Below are positions 14,329-21,018 of a stretch of 21,018 nt of DNA, in pieces (within the stretch, counting starts at the first letter, position 1; every line of letters starts with the position of its first letter). The translations under genes and the position numbers were made by a program. This DNA comes from Ruminococcus sp. UBA4385 (GTDB taxonomy: Bacteria > Bacillota_A > Clostridia > Oscillospirales > Ruminococcaceae), in contig DGRP01000026.1 in the NCBI GenBank assembly GCA_002391065.1, forward strand, positions 1 to 21,018, in the 5' to 3' direction. The notes below the pieces were generated by a model. It made no database searches. It worked only from the letters and a program-made list of their open reading frames with translations, and was not told the DNA's origin.

Positions 14329-14577
14329 ATGATAAAGGGCATAAATAAACAGATTGTAGAAATCAAATGTACAAATAATGAATATTTTGACAGGGCATTA
14401 CTCTTTGTTTCAGCGGAGAAAGCCGATTCGGGGCTTAGCGGAAAGCGTCTTACCGAGGAGGCTGAGAAATTCTGCGGAAGGTACACTGTCAGAAGTAAAA
14501 AACACAGGAGAAAAGTGATAGTACTTGGTGTTTCGGGTGCTGCGGTACTTGCAATTGTATTGCTTCTTGTGTTATAA
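14329..14577 (+). CDS. Small tail-anchored membrane protein of unknown function
   Basis: An 82-residue product I do not recognise. A soluble N-terminal part (1-57, MIKGINKQIVEIKCTNNEYF, LSGKRLTEEAEKFCG) is followed by a very basic segment (RSKKHRRK, about 55-62) and a C-terminal hydrophobic helix (about 63-82) that runs to the stop. Positive-inside rules put the N-terminal part in the cytoplasm. Codon use resembles the neighbours, and an AGAGGT lies about 11 bases before the ATG, so it is probably real, though the start spacing is long. The aquaporin promoter overlaps its last codons, so the two are probably transcribed at least partly separately. Confidence 0.65.
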   Translation: MIKGINKQIVEIKCTNNEYFDRALLFVSAEKADSGLSGKRLTEEAEKFCGRYTVRSKKHRRKVIVLGVSGAAVLAIVLLLVL

Positions 14578-14578
14578 T
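14549..14578 (+). promoter_or_regulatory. Promoter for the aquaporin gene
   Basis: TTGCAA (14549-14554), an 18-base spacer and TATAAT (14573-14578) with an extended TGn at 14570-14572. It lies within the 3' end of the preceding small gene, and the -10 box covers that gene's stop codon. Confidence 0.7.
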
Positions 14579-14628
14579 AGTGAAAGCTAAGGGGCTTTAC
14601 CTTTATATATTTTAAGGAGGTATGTGAA

Positions 14629-15327
14629 ATGAGTAACAACCAAATGAAAAAATACGTTGCCGAAGCTATCGGAACCTGCGTTCTGGTAATGTTCGGCTGC
14701 GGAACAGCTATGATAACAGGCTGTATGGGAGCAGGCTACCTGCTGACAGCATTGGCTTTCGGTCTTTCGATCGTAGCTATGGCATATTCGATAGGTAATA
14801 TTTCGGGCTGCCATGTAAACCCTGCGGTATCTTTCGCAATGCTCGTTAAGGGCAAGATGAGCATGAACGAGTTCATCGGCTATGTATGCGCACAGTGCGC
14901 AGGCGCTTTCGTGGGCTCGGGACTTCTGGCTCTTATCTGGAAGCTCGGTGACATGAAGGACCTCACCAAGACTTATGGCTCAAACGGTGTAGGCGGCCTT
15001 GATGACAGCATCATCGCAGGACTGCTCGTTGAGATCATTCTGACTTTTGTATTTGTACTTGTTATCCTCGGCGTAACTTCCGAGAAGTTCCAGCACGGAA
15101 ACATTGCAGGCATCGTTATCGGTCTGTCACTGACCTTTGTACATATTCTCGGCATTGGTCTTACAGGCACATCTGTAAACCCTGCAAGAAGCATCGGACC
15201 CGCTATCTGGGCACTCTTCACAGGTGAGACCGATCCTATCAAGTATGTGTTCATCTTCATTATCGGACCTATGATCGGAGCGTTCCTTGCAGCTCTCTGC
15301 AATGATTTCCTTGAGAAAGACGCTTGA
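14629..15327 (+). CDS. aqpZ: AqpZ-type water channel
   Basis: Six-span membrane channel of the MIP family, 232 residues. Both half-helix motifs are intact: GCHVNPAVSF (NPA at 64-66) and GTSVNPARSIGPA (NPA at 184-186). The constriction residues can be placed by alignment to E. coli AqpZ: Phe44 (ALAFGLS), His172 (TFVHILG), Thr181 and Arg187, i.e. the Phe-His-Thr-Arg set of water-specific aquaporins rather than the wider glycerol facilitator set. It should therefore carry water, not glycerol. An AAGGAGGT ribosome binding site precedes the start. It has its own promoter and terminator, and is followed by ion transport genes. Confidence 0.93.
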   Translation: MSNNQMKKYVAEAIGTCVLVMFGCGTAMITGCMGAGYLLTALAFGLSIVAMAYSIGNISGCHVNPAVSFAMLVKGKMSMNEFIGYVCAQCAGAFVGSGLLALIWKLGDMKDLTKTYGSNGVGGLDDSIIAGLLVEIILTFVFVLVILGVTSEKFQHGNIAGIVIGLSLTFVHILGIGLTGTSVNPARSIGPAIWALFTGETDPIKYVFIFIIGPMIGAFLAALCNDFLEKDA

Positions 15328-15362
15328 TCTGTCTGAGTAATCAAAGCCCCTTACATAACCGG

Positions 15363-15402
15363 AACAGCAGTGTCGGAAAATCGGCACTGCTGTTTTGTGT
15401 TT
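15363..15402 (+). terminator. Terminator after the aquaporin gene
   Basis: The arms AACAGCAGTG-CG and CG-CACTGCTGTT form a stem of 12 pairs around GAAAAT, followed by a T-rich tail (TTTTGTGTTTT). Confidence 0.88.
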
Positions 15403-15446
15403 TAATATATTATATCAAAAAAATTAACGCAATAGTGTGTATAGTA

Positions 15447-15455
15447 TGTTATAAT
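15447..15455 (+). promoter_or_regulatory. Extended -10 promoter for the antiporter gene
   Basis: TGTTATAAT (15447-15455) is a perfect extended -10. No good -35 lies at the standard distance. It is about 32 bases before the start codon. Confidence 0.65.
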
Positions 15456-15486
15456 AGCTGTGAAATAATATTATGAGGTATTATAT

Positions 15487-16695
15487 ATGAAGAACTACGA
15501 AATACTTATGGATCTTGCGCTGATAATGGTCGGCGCTAAATTTATGGGCCTGATAGCAAGGAAGATAAAAGCGCCTATGGTTGTCGGCGAGATAATCGCA
15601 GGCCTTATTATGGGCCCGTGCCTGCTTGGAATAATGAAGCCCGATGACTTTATAGGACAGCTTGCCGAGATAGGCGTTATTCTCATTATGTTCTCGGCAG
15701 GACTGGAAACTAACCTGACTGAGCTGAAAAAGTCAGGCTTCAGGGCGTTTATTATCGCCTGCGTGGGAGTGTTTGTGCCCTTTGTCTGTGGAGCAATACT
15801 TTATATGTGCATTTACGGCTTCTCGGGCTTCGGGACTGAGGGCTTCTACAAGGCGCTGTTTATAGGCTCTATTATGACGGCTACCTCGGTAGGTATTACT
15901 GTAGAGGTGCTCAAGGAGCTGGGTGTGCTGAAGGGCAGGGTCGGTCAGACCGTTCTCAGCGCCGCTATAATTGATGATGTAATAGGCATTATAGTTCTGA
16001 CCTTTGTACTGAGCTTCAAAGACCCGAAAACTAAGATATCGGTTGTATCGCTTAAAGTGCTGATGTTCCTTGCATTTTCGTTTATACTCGGCTATCTGTT
16101 CTACAGAGCGTTCAAGTATATTGACGATAAATATCCTCACACAAGACGTATACCGATAATGGCTATGGGTCTTTGCTTTGCGCTTGCCTATGTTGCCGAG
16201 GCTTATTTCGGCATAGCAGATATCACAGGTGCATATATTGCAGGAATTATTCTCTGTAATGTGCGTGATGCTGAATATATCGACCGAAAGGTAAGTGTAA
16301 ACGGGTATATGTTCTTTGCACCTGTTTTCTTCGTGAGCATAGGCCTTAAAACGAATTTCAAGGGAATGACGGCAGAGCTTCTGCTGTTTTCGATAGGCTT
16401 TGTGCTGGTAGCAATGCTCAGCAAGCTTATAGGCTGCGGGCTGGCATCCAAATGCTTCGGCTTCAAGACAAATGAGTGCGTTAAAATCGGTGCAGGCATG
16501 ATGACAAGGGGAGAGGTAGCGCTTATCATCACAAGCAAGGGTATGGCTCTCGGAATGATAGATTCATCATATTTTACGGCGGTAATACTTCTTATTATTG
16601 TGTCGAGTATTGCTACTCCGCTGGTGCTGAAAATACTCTACAGCAAGTATCCTGACAGCGCCCCCGAGGGTGAAGCTGCAAAGATAAATAGTTAA
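15487..16695 (+). CDS. CPA2-family cation/proton antiporter
   Basis: Inner-membrane monovalent cation (Na+ or K+)/H+ antiporter of 402 residues, about 12-13 spans, without a C-terminal RCK domain. The ion-binding aspartate pair is present, Asp163-Asp164 in SAAIIDDVIG, the site used in NapA, KefC and relatives. Other family landmarks are KIKAPMVVGEIIAGLIMGP (about 27-44), FSAGLETNL (69-77), TATSVGITVEVLKELG (131-146), a Lys (K313, LSKLIG) at the position of the NapA Lys thought to make transport electrogenic, and MMTRGEVALII (338-348). A GAGGT ribosome binding site precedes the start. Ion choice cannot be read from sequence; the adjacent Trk genes hint at K+/Na+ balance. Confidence 0.9.
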   Translation: MKNYEILMDLALIMVGAKFMGLIARKIKAPMVVGEIIAGLIMGPCLLGIMKPDDFIGQLAEIGVILIMFSAGLETNLTELKKSGFRAFIIACVGVFVPFVCGAILYMCIYGFSGFGTEGFYKALFIGSIMTATSVGITVEVLKELGVLKGRVGQTVLSAAIIDDVIGIIVLTFVLSFKDPKTKISVVSLKVLMFLAFSFILGYLFYRAFKYIDDKYPHTRRIPIMAMGLCFALAYVAEAYFGIADITGAYIAGIILCNVRDAEYIDRKVSVNGYMFFAPVFFVSIGLKTNFKGMTAELLLFSIGFVLVAMLSKLIGCGLASKCFGFKTNECVKIGAGMMTRGEVALIITSKGMALGMIDSSYFTAVILLIIVSSIATPLVLKILYSKYPDSAPEGEAAKINS

Positions 16696-16837
16696 AAATT
16701 TAAGCATAATTCATAATTGAGAATTTTATAATTTACAAAAGAATAATGCAAAATCCGAACAATTCACAAGAAATATCCGTCGAAATGGTGTATACTAACA
16801 GCATACTGATTGATGCGTGAGTTGATCGGTGCAAGGG

Positions 16838-16864
16838 GTGGCTCCAATAGGGGCTGCTTTTTTT
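16838..16864 (+). terminator. Possible terminator or end of a short RNA
   Basis: GTGGCTCC (16838-16845) pairs with GGGGCTGC (16850-16857), with three G-T pairs, around AATA, and is followed by seven T. It could end the antiporter transcript or a short RNA started near 16803. Confidence 0.5.
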
Positions 16865-16901
16865 GTCCGTATAATTCTTTTAAGATTTCCGACAGACTGA
16901 G

Positions 16902-16930
16902 AACCACATCTTCTGAGATGTGGTTTTTTA
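16902..16930 (+). terminator. Terminator upstream of trkA
   Basis: A perfect 9-base-pair stem pairs AACCACATC (16902-16910) with GATGTGGTT (16917-16925) around TTCTGA, followed by a T-run. Confidence 0.85.
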
Positions 16931-16986
16931 TTTCAAATAAATTCCAAGCTTATAAATATGTTTACTGCACGTTCATAACTTGTTCA

Positions 16987-17016
16987 TTGGGTAGTGCTAA
17001 AGTATTATGGTATAGT
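16987..17016 (+). promoter_or_regulatory. Promoter for trkA-trkH
   Basis: TTGGGT (16987-16992), an 18-base spacer and TATAGT (17011-17016) preceded by an extended TGn (17008-17010). It is about 60 bases before the start codon. Confidence 0.7.
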
Positions 17017-17076
17017 AGTATGCTTATTGAGGGGAATTATGTCGGATTTCGGCAAATATGAGACGGGGGTACAGAA

Positions 17077-18486
17077 ATGCCTGTGTTGAAAAGAAACTCA
17101 AAACCCAAGCTCAAGCAGGGTCTTGATATTATAATTGTTGGCTGCGGCAAGGTCGGTAAGGCGCTTGTGGAGCAGCTGGTGAATGAGGGACATGATGTTA
17201 CTATAATAGACCAGAAGGCTCAGAGAGTTTCAGAGCTGGCTTCTTCGTTCGACATTATGGGTGTTACAGGAAACGGTGCAAGCTTCAGTACGCTTATGGA
17301 AGCAGGTATTGAAAGGGCTGACCTTATTATTGCGGTAACACAGTCAGATGAGCTGAATCTTCTCTGCTGTACTGTAGCTAAAAGGGTTGCTAAGTGCTCG
17401 GCTATTGCGAGAGTAAGAAATCCCGATTACGGAAATGAGATAGGTTACCTCAGAGATAAGCTCGAGCTTGCTATGATACTTAATCCTGAGCTTGAGGCTG
17501 CAAGAGAGGCTGCGAGAATTCTCTTCCTGCCGAGTGCGCTTGAAGTTAATGCGTTTGCTAACGGTCAGGCTGAGCTTATAAAGTTTAAGCTTCCTGCCGA
17601 TAATGTGCTTGACGGAAAGCCTATAATGAATCTGAGCGATGTTTCTCAGGCGAGTGTGCTTATATGCGCGATCGAGAGGGGCGGCGAGGTAGTTATCCCT
17701 GCAGGTGACTTTGTTATGAACGGCGGAGATATTGTTACATTTGCAGCTTCTCGAAGAGCCGCTATAAGGTTCTTTGCCGATATAGGCATTAAGACACATT
17801 CGGCTAAGAGCACAATGATTATCGGCGGAGGAAAGGCTGCCTACTATCTTGCTCAGAAGCTTATTGACGGCGGTACCTCGGTAAAGATAATCGAGCTTGA
17901 CAGACAGCGCTGTGAGGAGCTGAGTGTACTGCTCCCGAAGGCTGTTATAATAAACGGCGACGGTACCGATGTTGACCTTCTTAAAGAAGAGGGCATAGAA
18001 TATGTTGAGTCTATCGTTGCACTGACAGGAATTGATGAGGAGAATATTCTTCTGACACTCCATGCAAGACAGGTGACCAATGCAAAGGTAATTACGAAGA
18101 TCAACAGGATAAACTTCAAAGACGTTATCAGCGGACTTGACCTCGGAAGCGTTATCTATCCGAGATATATCACATCTGAGGCTATAATCGGATATGTAAG
18201 GGCTAAGAATGAGTCGGGCGACAGCAATATCGAAACGCTGTACCACCTGTTCGACCACAGAGCCGAGGCAATAGAGTTCAAGATTTATGAGGAATCCGAG
18301 GTAACGGATACTCCGCTTATGGAGCTCAACCTAAGAAAGCATCTTCTGGTTGCGTTTATAAACCGCAACGGAAAGATCATTATTCCTACAGGTCAGGACT
18401 GCATCAAGCGTGGGGATACAGTAATGATAGTTACTACGCACACGGGCTTTAACGATATAACTGATATTCTCAAAAGCGGTAATTAA
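17077..18486 (+). CDS. trkA: Trk potassium uptake regulatory subunit TrkA
   Basis: Cytoplasmic NAD(H)/nucleotide-binding gating ring of the TrkAH potassium channel; 469 residues with the standard tandem layout RCK_N-RCK_C-RCK_N-RCK_C. The first Rossmann motif is intact (DIIIVGCGKVGKALVEQL, glycines 22, 24 and 27, acidic Asp45). The second is altered: IIGGGKAAYYLAQKL (248-262) has Ala in place of the last glycine, followed by acidic IIELDRQRC. The RCK_C parts are visible at about 150-225 and near the C-terminus (MELNLRKHLLVAFINRNGKII, IIPTGQDCIKRGDTVMIV). A basic N-terminal extension (KRNSKPKLKQ) precedes the fold. GACGGGGG is the probable ribosome binding site. trkH follows 15 bases later, so they are one operon. 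Confidence 0.95.
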   Translation: MPVLKRNSKPKLKQGLDIIIVGCGKVGKALVEQLVNEGHDVTIIDQKAQRVSELASSFDIMGVTGNGASFSTLMEAGIERADLIIAVTQSDELNLLCCTVAKRVAKCSAIARVRNPDYGNEIGYLRDKLELAMILNPELEAAREAARILFLPSALEVNAFANGQAELIKFKLPADNVLDGKPIMNLSDVSQASVLICAIERGGEVVIPAGDFVMNGGDIVTFAASRRAAIRFFADIGIKTHSAKSTMIIGGGKAAYYLAQKLIDGGTSVKIIELDRQRCEELSVLLPKAVIINGDGTDVDLLKEEGIEYVESIVALTGIDEENILLTLHARQVTNAKVITKINRINFKDVISGLDLGSVIYPRYITSEAIIGYVRAKNESGDSNIETLYHLFDHRAEAIEFKIYEESEVTDTPLMELNLRKHLLVAFINRNGKIIIPTGQDCIKRGDTVMIVTTHTGFNDITDILKSGN

Positions 18487-18501
18487 GGAGCGTTTTATTA
18501 T

Positions 18502-20007
18502 ATGAACAGATCCATAATCAAGTTCATTCTGGGACACGTTCTGATGATAGAAGGGCTTCTGATGCTGCTGCCTTGTGCAGCTGCGCTGTTCTACGGCGAG
18601 GGCGTGGGAGTTTACTATCTGCTTTCTGCGGCGCTGGCTTTTGGGCTGGGCTTCCTTATGAGGCTCAGAAAGCCGAAGAACACGGTGTTCTATCTGAAAG
18701 AGGGCTGTATAACAACAGCATTAAGCTGGCTTACACTCAGCTTGTTCGGCTGTCTGCCTTTCTGGATCGGCGGAGAGATACCAAGCTTTACAGATGCGCT
18801 GTTCGAGACTGTCTCGGGCTTCACAACAACAGGAGCAAGTATACTTTCAGACGTTGAGAGCCTTTCTCATGCGACACTTTTCTGGAGGAGCTTCACTCAC
18901 TGGATAGGCGGTATGGGAGTACTGGTGTTCCTGCTGGCTGTTATCCCGATAAGCGGAGGCGGCGGCTCGAATATGAACCTTATGAAGGCAGAAAGCCCCG
19001 GACCCTCAGTAGGAAAGCTTGTCCCGAAGATCAAGGCAACGGCAAGGATACTGTATATTATTTATTTTGCTATGACAGTGATCGAGTTCATACTGCTGCT
19101 GATTGGCAGAATGAACATTTTTGAGTCGATGTGTACTGCCTTCGGAACAGCAGGAACAGGCGGCTTCGGCTTCAGAAATGACAGCTTTGCAAGCTTCTCA
19201 CCGTACATTCAGTGGGTAGTTACGATATTTATGATACTGTTCGGCGTAAATTTCAACTTCTACTATTTTATGCTGTTCAGACAGTTCAGAAAGGCCTTCC
19301 TTATGGAGGAGGTCAGGTACTATTTCATAATTATAATTCTTTCGATAACGGTCATCTTTGCAAATATCCTCGATATGACAGCAGGCATTGCCGATGCGGC
19401 AAGGCAGTCGTCATTCCAGGTGGCATCGGTAATAACAACGACGGGATTTTCTACGGCGGACTTCAATATGTGGCCGTCGCTCAGCAAGACGATACTGGTG
19501 CTTATAATGTTTTGCGGTGCTTGTGCAGGAAGCACAGGCGGCGGAATGAAGGTTTCAAGATTTATTATTCTGTTCAAGTCAATGGGCAAGGAGCTTAACT
19601 CCTTTGTACATCCGAAGAGCATACAGAAGATAAAGCTTGATAAAAAGCCTGTGGAGCACGAGGTAGTAAGGGCTACTAATGCGTTTGTAGTTGCATATCT
19701 GATCGTGTATGTGGTGTCGCTGATTATAGTCGCACTTGACGGCCGTGACCTGATAACCACGTTTACCTCAGTGGCGGCAACGATAAACAATATCGGCCCG
19801 GGACTTGAGCTTTGCGGACCTGCGGGGAACTTTGGCTTCTTCTCCATACCGTCGAAGTTTGTCCTTATGTTTGATATGCTTGCAGGAAGACTGGAGCTCT
19901 TCCCGATGCTTCTGCTTTTCTATCCGGGAGCGTGGAAGGATATGCTTTCCAAGAGAAAGGATAAGAAGGGCACGGTTATTGAGAAAAAATCGTTTGAGAA
20001 GGCATAG
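18502..20007 (+). CDS. trkH: Trk potassium uptake membrane subunit TrkH
   Basis: Membrane pore subunit of the Trk/Ktr/HKT superfamily; 501 residues, standard TrkH length. Filter-type glycine regions of the repeated M1-P-M2 units can be seen: TVSGFTTTGASIL (about 108-120), GTAGTGGFGFRNDS (about 215-228), ASVITTTGFSTADF (about 308-321) and SVAATINNIGPGLE (about 427-440). SFTHWIGGMGVLVFLLAVIP (about 132-151) is another family hallmark. It is translationally close to trkA, with its own AAGGAGC site, and is the last gene of the operon before a strong terminator. It takes up K+ driven by the membrane potential, gated by TrkA. Confidence 0.95.
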   Translation: MNRSIIKFILGHVLMIEGLLMLLPCAAALFYGEGVGVYYLLSAALAFGLGFLMRLRKPKNTVFYLKEGCITTALSWLTLSLFGCLPFWIGGEIPSFTDALFETVSGFTTTGASILSDVESLSHATLFWRSFTHWIGGMGVLVFLLAVIPISGGGGSNMNLMKAESPGPSVGKLVPKIKATARILYIIYFAMTVIEFILLLIGRMNIFESMCTAFGTAGTGGFGFRNDSFASFSPYIQWVVTIFMILFGVNFNFYYFMLFRQFRKAFLMEEVRYYFIIIILSITVIFANILDMTAGIADAARQSSFQVASVITTTGFSTADFNMWPSLSKTILVLIMFCGACAGSTGGGMKVSRFIILFKSMGKELNSFVHPKSIQKIKLDKKPVEHEVVRATNAFVVAYLIVYVVSLIIVALDGRDLITTFTSVAATINNIGPGLELCGPAGNFGFFSIPSKFVLMFDMLAGRLELFPMLLLFYPGAWKDMLSKRKDKKGTVIEKKSFEKA

Positions 20008-20017
20008 ATAAAATGGT

Positions 20018-20046
20018 AAAAGCCCCGCTTTGGCGGGGCTTTTTTG
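20018..20046 (+). terminator. Terminator after trkH
   Basis: A perfect GC-rich stem pairs AGCCCCGC (20021-20028) with GCGGGGCT (20033-20040) around TTTG, with A-rich bases before and six T after. Confidence 0.93.
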
Positions 20047-20056
20047 AAACTGCGTA

Positions 20057-20087
20057 TTGACAATGTATGTACAATGTGGTACAATGT
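20057..20087 (+). promoter_or_regulatory. Promoter with three phased repeats, probable operator of the toxin-antitoxin operon
   Basis: A consensus -35 TTGACA (20057-20062), a 17-base spacer and TACAAT (20080-20085) with extended TGn. Three copies of ACAATGT at 20060-20066, 20071-20077 and 20081-20087, spaced 11 and 10 bases (one helical turn), run from the -35 through the -10. This is where a ribbon-helix-helix antitoxin would be expected to bind to repress its own operon; the repression is inferred. Confidence 0.75.
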
Positions 20088-20106
20088 ATATAAAGGAGAT
20101 GATACT

Positions 20107-20406
20107 ATGGGACAGGTTACGGTAAATTTCAGAATGGATGAAGAACTGAAAAGAAAGCTTGAGCAGGTGTGTGAGGAGCTTGGAATGAATCTTACAACGG
20201 CTTTTACTATCTATGCAAAAAAGGTTGCAAGGGAAAAAAGAATACCATTTGAGGTATCTGTCGGAAGGCCGATTAGCATTAGTGATATGACTGAGGCTGA
20301 ACTGGATTCTGTTGTTATGAAAGGGATAGAGGATCATAAAGAGGGCAGAGTATTCAGTGCTGATGATGTCGAAAGCGAAATGGAGAAACGGATAAATGGA
20401 ATATAA
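20107..20406 (+). CDS. RelB/DinJ-family antitoxin
   Basis: A 99-residue antitoxin. The N-terminal ribbon-helix-helix DNA-binding part reads MGQVTVNFRMDEELKRKLEQ then CEELGMNLTTAFTIYAKKV (about 1-40), followed by KRIPFEV, the pattern of DinJ/RelB proteins. The C-terminal half (about 55-99), acidic and probably disordered until bound, should wrap the toxin. The start at 20107 is chosen because AAAGGAGAT lies just before it; an upstream in-frame ATG at 20044 lies before the promoter. It overlaps the toxin gene by 11 bases, so translation is probably coupled. It is a classic accessory pair placed between housekeeping genes. Confidence 0.9.
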   Translation: MGQVTVNFRMDEELKRKLEQVCEELGMNLTTAFTIYAKKVAREKRIPFEVSVGRPISISDMTEAELDSVVMKGIEDHKEGRVFSADDVESEMEKRINGI

Positions 20407-20704
20407 TATATTATATTCGGCTCTTTCAAGAAAAGATCTGAACGATATATTCGATCATATAGCTTATGTACTGCTAGAGCCTTCGGTCGCTGCCGCAGTT
20501 GTCATAAGAATAGAGAAAGCTGTAAGAGGGCTGGAATATATGCCTGAGAAATTCAGAGTGTATAAGGTGCTTTCGGGCTGTGAGGTCAGGGAAGTAAGCG
20601 AGTCAAATTACAGCATTTTTTATAGTATAGACAAGAGTGACATGACAGTGAGAATACATAGGATAATTTATTCGGGCAGAGATATGGACAATCAGAAGAT
20701 ATAA
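20396..20704 (+). CDS. RelE/ParE-family toxin
   Basis: A 102-residue toxin of the RelE/ParE superfamily. It has the family's layout: a first strand and two helices (YNILYSALSRKDLNDIFDHI, then a helix ending in GLEYMPEKF), then beta strands with CEVREVSESNYSIFYSIDKS and VRIHRIIYSGRDM. The last stretch resembles the V-x-I-x-x-I-x-H/Y-x-x-R-D ending of ParE/RelE proteins. ParE (gyrase) and RelE (ribosome-dependent mRNA cleavage) cannot be told apart with confidence here. The start overlaps the antitoxin's last codons. The gene appears intact, so the pair may be functional. Confidence 0.88.
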   Translation: MEYNILYSALSRKDLNDIFDHIAYVLLEPSVAAAVVIRIEKAVRGLEYMPEKFRVYKVLSGCEVREVSESNYSIFYSIDKSDMTVRIHRIIYSGRDMDNQKI

Positions 20705-20705
20705 T

Positions 20706-20747
20706 AAAACCCCTGACACCTAATAAAAGATGTCAGGGGTTGGTTTA
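20706..20747. terminator. Bidirectional terminator between the toxin gene and groL
   Basis: A perfect 11-base-pair stem pairs AACCCCTGACA (20708-20718) with TGTCAGGGGTT (20731-20741) around a 12-base A-rich loop, with T-rich tails on both strands. Confidence 0.87.
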
Positions 20748-20764
20748 TTATGTGGCTTAGGGAA

Positions 20765-21018
20765 TTAGTACATTCCGCCCATGCCGCCTGCGCCTGCAGC
20801 TGCTGCCATTGCAGCGTCTGCCTGAGGGTCCTTCTTGTCAGCAACAAGGCTCTCGGTGGTGAGTACCATTGCTGCTACAGATGCGGCATTCTGCAGTGCT
20901 GAACGTGTTACCTTTGTAGGATCTACGATTCCTGCAGGGATCATGTCTACATACTCGGAGGTGTATGCATTGAAGCCGTAGCCTATCTTTCTGGAGCGAA
21001 CGATCTTGTCGATGATAA
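20765..21018 (-). CDS. groL: Chaperonin GroEL, C-terminal part (cut by the window end)
   Basis: The last 83 codons of GroEL, the ATP-driven folding chamber. The visible part includes [40 protein letters not shown] and [13 protein letters not shown], and ends in the Gly/Met-rich tail GAGGMGGMY before the stop, all typical of the equatorial domain and tail. The 5' end lies beyond the window. The transcript would end at the hairpin about 20 bases downstream. Confidence 0.97.
   Translation of the reverse strand, partial: IIDKIVRSRKIGYGFNAYTSEYVDMIPAGIVDPTKVTRSALQNAASVAAMVLTTESLVADKKDPQADAAMAAAAGAGGMGGMY

Larger units (their letters stand above)
16696..17076. other. Noncoding region between the antiporter and trkA, with two terminator-like hairpins
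   Basis: No credible gene is present. From left to right: an AT-rich stretch with short inverted repeats (AATTC/GAATT near 16703-16735), a possible -10 TATACT (16791-16796), a terminator-like hairpin (16838-16864), a second clear terminator (16902-16930) and then the trkA promoter (16987-17016). A reading frame from TTG 16810 runs through both hairpins and is not believed. Confidence 0.6.

Noticed and set aside
16810..17061. 83-codon frame before trkA
   Set aside because: It needs a TTG start, runs through two terminator-like hairpins and the trkA promoter, and has no family-like features.
16696..17076. Cyclic di-AMP riboswitch upstream of trkA-trkH
   Set aside because: Such riboswitches often control potassium transport genes, but I could not find the conserved elements of the ydaO type in this spacer, and the trkA promoter lies only about 60 bases before the start codon.

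Overview
The window looks like a piece of chromosome from a low-to-mid G+C, anaerobic gut-type Firmicute, most likely Ruminococcus or a close relative in the Oscillospiraceae. The grounds are Firmicute-style GGAGG ribosome binding sites and TTGNNN-N17-TATAAT promoters, HPr next to a CarD protein, a gatCAB operon, and strong AGR/GCA codon preference. The genus is an inference; no rRNA is present.

Layout. Positions 1-2310 (+): the transcription/translation cluster rpmG-secE-nusG-rplK-rplA, closed by a terminator with no rplJ-rplL after it. Positions 2311-4119 (-): a two-gene unit of a transglutaminase-fold lipoprotein and a HisA of the eukaryotic (yeast HIS6-like) type. Positions 4190-5500 (+): rimM-trmD. 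Positions 5672-6814 (+): HPr and a CarD-family regulator as single genes, each with its own promoter and terminator. Positions 6813-7370 (-): a small membrane-anchored protein. Positions 7387-12160 (-): gatC, gatA and a 956-residue gene in which GatB is fused in frame to a complete archaeal-type aspartyl-tRNA synthetase. Positions 12198-13088 (-): an OGG1-type DNA glycosylase, divergent from a cysteine-rich DUF6062-like protein (+) with overlapping promoters. Positions 13805-14328: a 524-base noncoding stretch with palindromes and degenerate repeats. Positions 14329-20046 (+): a small tail-anchored protein, an AqpZ-type water channel, a CPA2 cation/proton antiporter, and the TrkA-TrkH potassium uptake system. 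Positions 20057-20747 (+): a RelB/DinJ-RelE/ParE type toxin-antitoxin pair. The end of the window (-) is the 3' end of groL.

The most striking item is the gatC-gatA-gatB::aspS operon. Its product would join, in one polypeptide, the synthetase that makes Asp-tRNA(Asn) and the amidotransferase subunit that recognises and converts it, in effect a covalent transamidosome. The synthetase half carries His at the position equivalent to Trp26 and Ala at the position equivalent to Lys85 of the discriminating archaeal enzyme, so it reads as non-discriminating, which fits the fusion. The water channel, antiporter and Trk genes together look like an osmotic and ion homeostasis neighbourhood. Most other genes are ordinary housekeeping genes.
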